NCBI GenBank assembly: GCA_031281925.1
Contig: JAITES010000215.1
Coordinates: forward strand, 1-11,214
From: Treponema sp.
GTDB lineage: Bacteria > Spirochaetota > Spirochaetia > Treponematales > Breznakiellaceae
DNA: 11,214 nucleotides
Direction of reading: 5' to 3'
The notes beneath the pieces were generated by a model that was not told the DNA's origin, ran no database searches, and saw only the letters and a program-made list of their open reading frames with translations. How positions within the stretch are numbered: position 1 is the stretch's first letter; each line of letters opens with the position of its first letter. This document shows positions 7,544-11,214 of this stretch, piece after piece. A program made the translations under genes and the position numbers.

Positions 7544-8989
7544 CTATTTGGCGAGCCACAGATCAATATCTTTGACTGCGGCGGCAAAAGCCTTGAGAAA
7601 TTCCGCTGCCGGAGCCCCGTCCACCACCGCATGATCGATGGTAAGACTCAGCCCCAGATGGGGGAGAATTTCGTAGTTGCCGGGAGAAGTTTCCGCGGGC
7701 CTGGGAAGAATACTGCAGATCCCCAGAATGGCAACCTCGGGTATATTGATCACCGGAGTAAAACTTTCGATGCCGGTATTGCCCAGATTCGTTACCGTCA
7801 GGGTTGAACCGTGGAGATCATCCGGCGAAACCGATCCGGAACGGCAGGCCCCGGCCAGTTCCCGCGCCTTTGCCGAAATCTCAAGAAGCGACAGAGTTTC
7901 TGCGTTTCTGATAACAGGCACCATAAGCCCCCTGGGAGTGGAAACCGCCACACCCAGATGAACGGTACGGAAACTGCGCAGAGTGTCCCCCAGCCTGTGC
8001 GCATTCATATAGGGATAGAGCGGCAGAATCCTGGAAACGGCAAAGAGGAGCAGATCATTTATTGTAATTTTATTCAAACCCAGTTCCGGATCACTTGCCT
8101 TGAAACGTGCACGCAGGCCCAGAAGATTAAGCGCGGGCGCGGAAGCGTTAAGCGTAAAAGCCGCAGTATTACTGTGGGATTCCATCATCTGATCGGCAAT
8201 GAGTTTGCGTATCCCCTTTACAGGCGCATCGCTGTACTCAGACCCGGCAAAGCCCGCCGCAGGGCCCTCCCCGGCAAAACCGGTTTTCTTCAGATCCTCC
8301 GCCGTAATTCGCCCGCCGATACCGCTCCCCGCAGTAATACTACCGGAAGTCTCCCCCGCAGCAATCCTGCGCCGCAGTTCCGCCTTTGCCGCTTCCGTCA
8401 ACGGAGGACGGCCCGCAATGGATGCGGCCACATCGGCCTCAATGATCCTGCCGCCGGGCCCGGAGCCCGATGCAATGGCGGAAAGATCCGCCGCCTCCCT
8501 TTCCGCGAATTTCCTCGCACGGGGAGAGACTGCGGAAACAGGGTTCTCTGTCAAACCGCCGGTTTGTGAGATACTACCGGATACAGAGCCGGCCCCACCG
8601 CCTGAACCGGCCTTAACAGCGCCTGAACTTCCGCCGTCTGAACCGGTCTGACCAGCGCCGCCTGACGACGCAGCCGCTTCCTTCCCGGCCTCAACCCCGG
8701 CCGCCGGAGCCTGTTTCCCCGCGGCGTTCAGCGCTGCCTCCCAGGATTCACCCGCTTCACCCAGCACCATGATGGGCTCCAGCACAGGAACATCGTCCCC
8801 CGCCTCCCGGAGAATCTTCAACACTGTTCCTGCGGCCCCCGCGGGCACCTCGAAAGTAGCCTTATCGGTTTCCACCACACAGACCGGAAGATCGGCAGCA
8901 ACCGCATCCCCTTCCTTCACTTTCCATTCGCCGATGATACAGGACTCTACGGTGTTTCCCTGCCGCGGCATAATCAATACATGGGCCAT
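7544..8989 (-). CDS. Dihydrolipoyl acyltransferase (E2) of the 2-oxoacid/acetoin-type dehydrogenase complex
   Basis: The core acyltransferase of the complex, 481 residues; it moves the acyl group from E1 to CoA on a lipoyl arm. Domain order: lipoyl domain (1-80) with the lipoylated Lys43 in ETDKATFE; a flexible Ala/Gly/Ser-rich linker (about 86-150); a peripheral-subunit-binding domain (152-190, SPRARKFA to GGRIIEADV); a second, degenerate copy (about 197-235, ending GSGIGGRITAEDL); and a catalytic domain (252-481) with the active site DHAVVDG, His453 and Asp457. The family's usual DHRxxDG has Arg where Ala454 stands. A longer frame starts at 9049, but it lacks a ribosome-binding site and crosses the intergenic hairpin. 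The ATG at 8989 has TATAGGAG 7 nt upstream and begins exactly at the lipoyl domain. E3 follows. The acyl specificity is not readable from the sequence. Confidence 0.95.
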   Translation of the reverse strand: MAHVLIMPRQGNTVESCIIGEWKVKEGDAVAADLPVCVVETDKATFEVPAGAAGTVLKILREAGDDVPVLEPIMVLGEAGESWEAALNAAGKQAPAAGVEAGKEAAASSGGAGQTGSDGGSSGAVKAGSGGGAGSVSGSISQTGGLTENPVSAVSPRARKFAEREAADLSAIASGSGPGGRIIEADVAASIAGRPPLTEAAKAELRRRIAAGETSGSITAGSGIGGRITAEDLKKTGFAGEGPAAGFAGSEYSDAPVKGIRKLIADQMMESHSNTAAFTLNASAPALNLLGLRARFKASDPELGLNKITINDLLLFAVSRILPLYPYMNAHRLGDTLRSFRTVHLGVAVSTPRGLMVPVIRNAETLSLLEISAKARELAGACRSGSVSPDDLHGSTLTVTNLGNTGIESFTPVINIPEVAILGICSILPRPAETSPGNYEILPHLGLSLTIDHAVVDGAPAAEFLKAFAAAVKDIDLWLAK

Positions 8990-9007
8990 AAAATCACTCC
9001 TATAAGT

Positions 9008-9042
9008 TGAGCTTGTTCCAAAACTCAGGTTTTTTCGGAACA
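9008..9042 (-). repeat. Inverted repeat before E2, sharing a 16-nt sequence with the E3 leader
   Basis: TGTTCCAAAA (9014-9023) pairs with TTTTcGGAACA (9032-9042) with a single bulged base and an 8-nt loop. The 16-nt block 9008-9023 is identical to 7462-7477, and in both cases it lies directly upstream of the ribosome-binding site, here that of E2. The sequence fills most of the 62-bp gap after the DeoR gene. A shared regulatory RNA structure or a dispersed palindrome are both possible. Confidence 0.6.
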
Positions 9043-9051
9043 GCGACAATT

Positions 9052-9849
9052 CTATTTCAATTTAAACCAGAACCGCGTAACAAGACTGTCTCTCTCTTCC
9101 CGAACGGCAGCAATATTACTGTCATTTTTCATTTCCCTCGCGGCGCCGGCGGCAATACGTGAATCGGTAATCACGGCATCCGCCCCGGAGAGAGGCATAA
9201 AAGTCACCGCACCCGTCCGCATGTACTTGTCCGCGTCGGCAAGCAGAATAACTGCGGCCGCCTTCTCCCTCATCACCTTGATAATCTCTCCCCCCTCAAG
9301 GAGATTTGTAGTAATACCGTGCCTCGGCCCAAAACCATCAGTCCCCACAAACGCAAAACGCACATTGAAACGCCGTATGGTTTCTGTCGCAATGGGCCCC
9401 ACAAAAGATTCGGTACTACTGCGGAACTCTCCACCGGAAAGCGTAACCTTGAGGGAAGGATTGTTCTTTGCCGCATTGAAAGCCAGCGCGGAATTGGTGA
9501 TTACGTGCACGTCCCGCTTCCCGGAAAGATAACGGCACAGCAGCGCGACAGTCGTCCCCGCCTCCACCATGATCGTGTCGCCGTTCTCCACCAGCGCCGC
9601 AGCCGCCCTGGCAATGTTTTGCTTCTCCTCGAGCCGCAGATTCTGCCTCTCCAGAATATGGGGATGCACCGAAGCCACCGCCCCGCCGTGAACCCGGCTC
9701 AAAAGCCCCTTCTTTTCAAGACTGCTCAGGTCGGAACGAATCGTCACCTCCGACACGGAAAGATCCCGGCTCAGATCCGCCACCGAAATAGCCCCTTTTT
9801 CCATCAAAGCATCAATGATAATCCGCTCTCTTTCCGCAAACTCTGTCAT
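9052..9849 (-). CDS. DeoR-family transcriptional regulator
   Basis: A DNA-binding repressor-type protein of 265 residues, probably controlling this operon. The N-terminal winged helix-turn-helix (about 1-57) includes ISVADLSRDLSVSEVTIRSD and LLSRVHGGA, the DeoR signature. The C-terminal DeoR sensor domain (about 75-235) has VEAGTT, VITNSALA, LSGGEF, AFVGTDGF, GITT and the phosphosugar-site-like stretch near 205-225 (LLADADKYMRTGAV). Regulators of this family (GlpR, AgaR, FruR types) usually respond to a phosphorylated sugar or polyol, which fits the downstream sorbitol/sorbose-phosphate-type dehydrogenases. It is the first gene of the minus-strand block, 62 bp before E2. The ATG at 9849 has only a weak GAAAG upstream, but the protein begins just before the helix-turn-helix, as is normal for the family. 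The ligand is inferred. Confidence 0.93.
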   Translation of the reverse strand: MTEFAERERIIIDALMEKGAISVADLSRDLSVSEVTIRSDLSSLEKKGLLSRVHGGAVASVHPHILERQNLRLEEKQNIARAAAALVENGDTIMVEAGTTVALLCRYLSGKRDVHVITNSALAFNAAKNNPSLKVTLSGGEFRSSTESFVGPIATETIRRFNVRFAFVGTDGFGPRHGITTNLLEGGEIIKVMREKAAAVILLADADKYMRTGAVTFMPLSGADAVITDSRIAAGAAREMKNDSNIAAVREERDSLVTRFWFKLK

Positions 9850-9857
9850 TGCTTTCA

Positions 9858-9887
9858 GTTATACCACAACCCGCAAATAAAAAGCAA
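9858..9887 (-). promoter_or_regulatory. Candidate sigma-70 promoter for the DeoR-led operon
   Basis: On the minus strand TTGCTT (9882-9887) and TATAAC (9858-9863) are 18 bp apart, and the -10 is preceded by TGG, giving an extended -10. Transcription would start near 9851, only a couple of bases before the ATG at 9849, implying a nearly leaderless mRNA. That fits the weak ribosome-binding site, but a promoter further upstream is equally possible. Confidence 0.4.
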
Positions 9888-9937
9888 GTAAAATGAAAGA
9901 ATTTCGTAAGAAATTCAAATTTCTCAAGGGTTTTGAG
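9888..9937. promoter_or_regulatory. Cluster of TTTC/GAAA dyads, candidate DeoR operator
   Basis: GAATTTC (9899-9905) and GAAATTC (9910-9916) form a perfect 7-bp inverted repeat with a GTAA spacer. The second arm also forms GAAATT-CA-AATTTC (9910-9923). Further TTTC elements follow on the minus strand towards 9890, and a CTCAA/TTGAG dyad sits at 9923-9937. DeoR-family operators commonly consist of repeated TTTC-like half-sites, and this cluster lies immediately upstream of the candidate -35. Function is inferred. Confidence 0.4.
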
Positions 9938-9973
9938 GGGGGACGGCATAAGCTCCACGATGCCCTCGGAAAG

Positions 9974-10002
9974 TTGCAGTTTCCCGGGTCGTGTGGTATG
10001 CT
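9974..10002 (+). promoter_or_regulatory. Candidate promoter for the restriction-modification gene
   Basis: TTGCAG (9974-9979), a 17-bp spacer and TATGCT (9997-10002) with TGG before it (extended -10) make a good sigma-70-type promoter on the plus strand. Transcription would start near 10009, leaving a leader of about 65 nt before the GTG start. The -35 lies inside an imperfect dyad, GGAAA (9968-9972) to TTTCC (9980-9984), which could be an operator. Confidence 0.5.
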
Positions 10003-10074
10003 TATGATCTGATGAAGAACCCAGAAGCAAGCTCCGGAGTATGAAGGCGGGCCTGGGAATCAGGAGGATTAAAG

Positions 10075-11214
10075 GTGCTTCCAATTGAATTGCAAACATT
10101 GGTCAACAATTTTCACGACCAGATAGAAAGCTACAGAAATTCCTCATACAACGAAACCCAACTCCGCCGTGATTTTCTTGACAAGTTTATCAAAATCCTT
10201 GGTTGGGACGTGGATAACGAAAAAGCCTATCACGAATCGTTCCGGGAAGTAATCCACGAAGACCGTATTCGCATAGCCGGACAGGCAAAAGCCCCCGACT
10301 ACTGTATCCAGAGCAACGGCGGCCGTCTGTTCTACATTGAGGCAAAGAAGCCCTCAGTAAATATCCATGACGATCCGGCTCCGGCCTTTCAGATCCGGCG
10401 CTACGGCTGGACCGCGAAAATGCCGGTCTGTCTTTTGACGGATTTTCATGAATTTTCCGTGTACGATACTGGCGTCAAGCCGAAAGCCACCGATGATCCG
10501 GGCGTAGCGCGGATATTTTATTGCCGTTACGACGAATTGGATATACACAACCCCAAATATCCTGATACTCAAAACAACTGGGATTTTCTTTACGGACTGT
10601 TTTCCAAAGAAGCGGTTTATAAAGGTTCCCTTGAAAAATTCAGAACATCGAATAAAAAGAAGGGAACCCAAGAGGTTGACCAGGCTTTCCTTGAGGAAAT
10701 AGAACACTGGCGGGAACTCCTGGCGGCGAACATATCTTTGCGGAACGAACTGACCGAACGGCAGTTGAATTACGTGATCCAAAAAACCATTGACCGTGTT
10801 ATTTTTCTGCGAATCTGCGAGGACCGGGGCATAGAAAGCGCGAATGTCTTAAAAACAATTGCCGATAGTAAAGATGTATACAAGCATCTTTTGAACCTGT
10901 TTATCTCCGCCGATGAAAAATTCAACTCCGGGCTTTTTCATTTCCATAGCGAAAAAGACATTGACGAACCCCCCGATACCACGAGCGAGACTCTGACTGT
11001 TGACGACAAAGTTTTGAAAGAAATAATCGGCAGCCTGTATTACCCCGCGCCATACGAATTTGCGGTATTACCCGCGGATATTTTGGGTTCCATTTATGAG
11101 CGTTTCCTGGGAAAAATTATCAGAATGACCAGCGCGCACCGCGTAAAAGTGGAGGAAAAGCCGGAAGTCCGTAAGGCCGGCGGCGTGTATTACACCCCCC
11201 AATACATCGTCAAC
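10075..11214 (+). CDS. Restriction-modification protein, fused nuclease and N6-adenine methyltransferase type (3' end beyond window)
   Basis: The first 380 residues of a probable type IIG-like (Eco57I/BcgI-class) enzyme that would cut and methylate DNA in one chain. The start is GTG at 10075, supported by AGGAGG 7 nt upstream; the frame stays open to the right edge. Residues 1-160 resemble an HsdR-type N-terminal nuclease domain with a PD-(D/E)xK site: APD (Asp75) and FYIEAKK (Glu89, Lys91), plus an upstream Glu27 in NETQLRRDF. Residues 200-345 are a helical connector (RQLNYVIQKTIDRVIFLRICEDRG, described by positions 229-251; ILGSIYERFLG near 336-346). The fragment ends at the methyltransferase motif X, GGVYYTPQYIVN (369-380), so the catalytic NPPF/DPPY motif and target recognition domain should lie beyond the window. 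It is transcribed away from the metabolic operon and has no functional link to it; its codon use looks somewhat more AT-rich. Confidence 0.88.
   Translation, partial: MLPIELQTLVNNFHDQIESYRNSSYNETQLRRDFLDKFIKILGWDVDNEKAYHESFREVIHEDRIRIAGQAKAPDYCIQSNGGRLFYIEAKKPSVNIHDDPAPAFQIRRYGWTAKMPVCLLTDFHEFSVYDTGVKPKATDDPGVARIFYCRYDELDIHNPKYPDTQNNWDFLYGLFSKEAVYKGSLEKFRTSNKKKGTQEVDQAFLEEIEHWRELLAANISLRNELTERQLNYVIQKTIDRVIFLRICEDRGIESANVLKTIADSKDVYKHLLNLFISADEKFNSGLFHFHSEKDIDEPPDTTSETLTVDDKVLKEIIGSLYYPAPYEFAVLPADILGSIYERFLGKIIRMTSAHRVKVEEKPEVRKAGGVYYTPQYIVN

Noticed and set aside
7811..8651. Plus-strand open frames opposite the E2 gene
   Set aside because: They are mirror images of the Ala/Gly/Ser-rich linker and catalytic domain of E2, with no motifs of their own.
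8560..8720. Repetitive GC-rich tract (GCCTGAACCGG-like units) as a DNA repeat element
   Set aside because: It is the codon-level result of the Ala/Gly/Ser-rich flexible linker of E2, a normal feature of the family.
8990..9049. Upstream in-frame start for E2 at 9049
   Set aside because: The added 20 residues cross the intergenic hairpin and do not belong to the lipoyl domain, which begins at the ATG at 8989 with a proper ribosome-binding site.
10012..10088. Two tiny overlapping plus-strand frames in the leader of the restriction-modification gene (ATG at 10012 and at 10041)
   Set aside because: Neither has a ribosome-binding site and both can arise by chance. They might be leader peptides, but the sequence gives no positive support.
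10354..10782. Minus-strand open frame opposite the restriction-modification gene
   Set aside because: The plus strand carries a strong nuclease signature and a good ribosome-binding site over the same bases; the antisense frame has neither.

Overview
The window carries a seven-gene, one-directional block on the minus strand (about 9849 down to the left edge) and the 5' part of a divergent restriction-modification gene on the plus strand (10075 to the right edge). In the direction of transcription the block reads: DeoR-family regulator, E2 dihydrolipoyl acyltransferase, E3 dihydrolipoyl dehydrogenase, a fused E1 alpha-beta thiamine-diphosphate dehydrogenase, a PHP-domain phosphoesterase-like protein, a short-chain dehydrogenase resembling sorbitol-6-phosphate 2-dehydrogenase, and a zinc-type dehydrogenase resembling L-sorbose-1-phosphate reductase, which runs off the left edge. 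Coding density is high, Shine-Dalgarno sequences are mostly strong (AGGAG/AGGAGG), and base composition is moderately GC-rich by eye. The gene content suits a fermentative, gut-type anaerobe. A treponeme-like spirochaete or a gut Firmicute is my best guess, from remembered family resemblance only; the lineage is not proven by the sequence.

Layout: 1-925 zinc dehydrogenase (partial); 926-1014 a gap with two perfect hairpins and a duplicated ribosome-binding-site motif; 1015-2190 short-chain dehydrogenase; 2183-3520 PHP protein; 3517-5976 E1 fusion; 5977-6058 gap with a hairpin; 6059-7447 E3; 7448-7543 gap with two dyads; 7544-8989 E2; 8990-9051 gap with a hairpin sharing a 16-nt sequence with the E3 leader; 9052-9849 DeoR regulator; 9850-10074 divergent intergenic region with candidate promoters in both directions and TTTC/GAAA-type repeats; 10075-11214 restriction-modification protein (partial). 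E1, PHP and the short-chain dehydrogenase overlap end to end (4 and 8 bp), so they are probably translationally coupled. No gap exceeds 300 bases. I saw no tRNA, rRNA, CRISPR array, insertion sequence or attachment site.

How the genes may work together: E1, E2 and E3 make a complete 2-oxoacid or acetoin dehydrogenase-type complex that yields an acyl-CoA and NADH. The two dehydrogenases belong to families acting on phosphorylated hexitols and ketohexoses, and the DeoR protein belongs to a family that usually senses a sugar phosphate. The combination suggests an inducible catabolic route in which a phosphorylated polyol or ketose is oxidised, probably dephosphorylated or otherwise processed by the PHP protein, and cleaved or decarboxylated by the TPP complex. 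The substrate cannot be read from the sequence. I do not recognise this arrangement as a characterised pathway, and it is the most interesting thing here.
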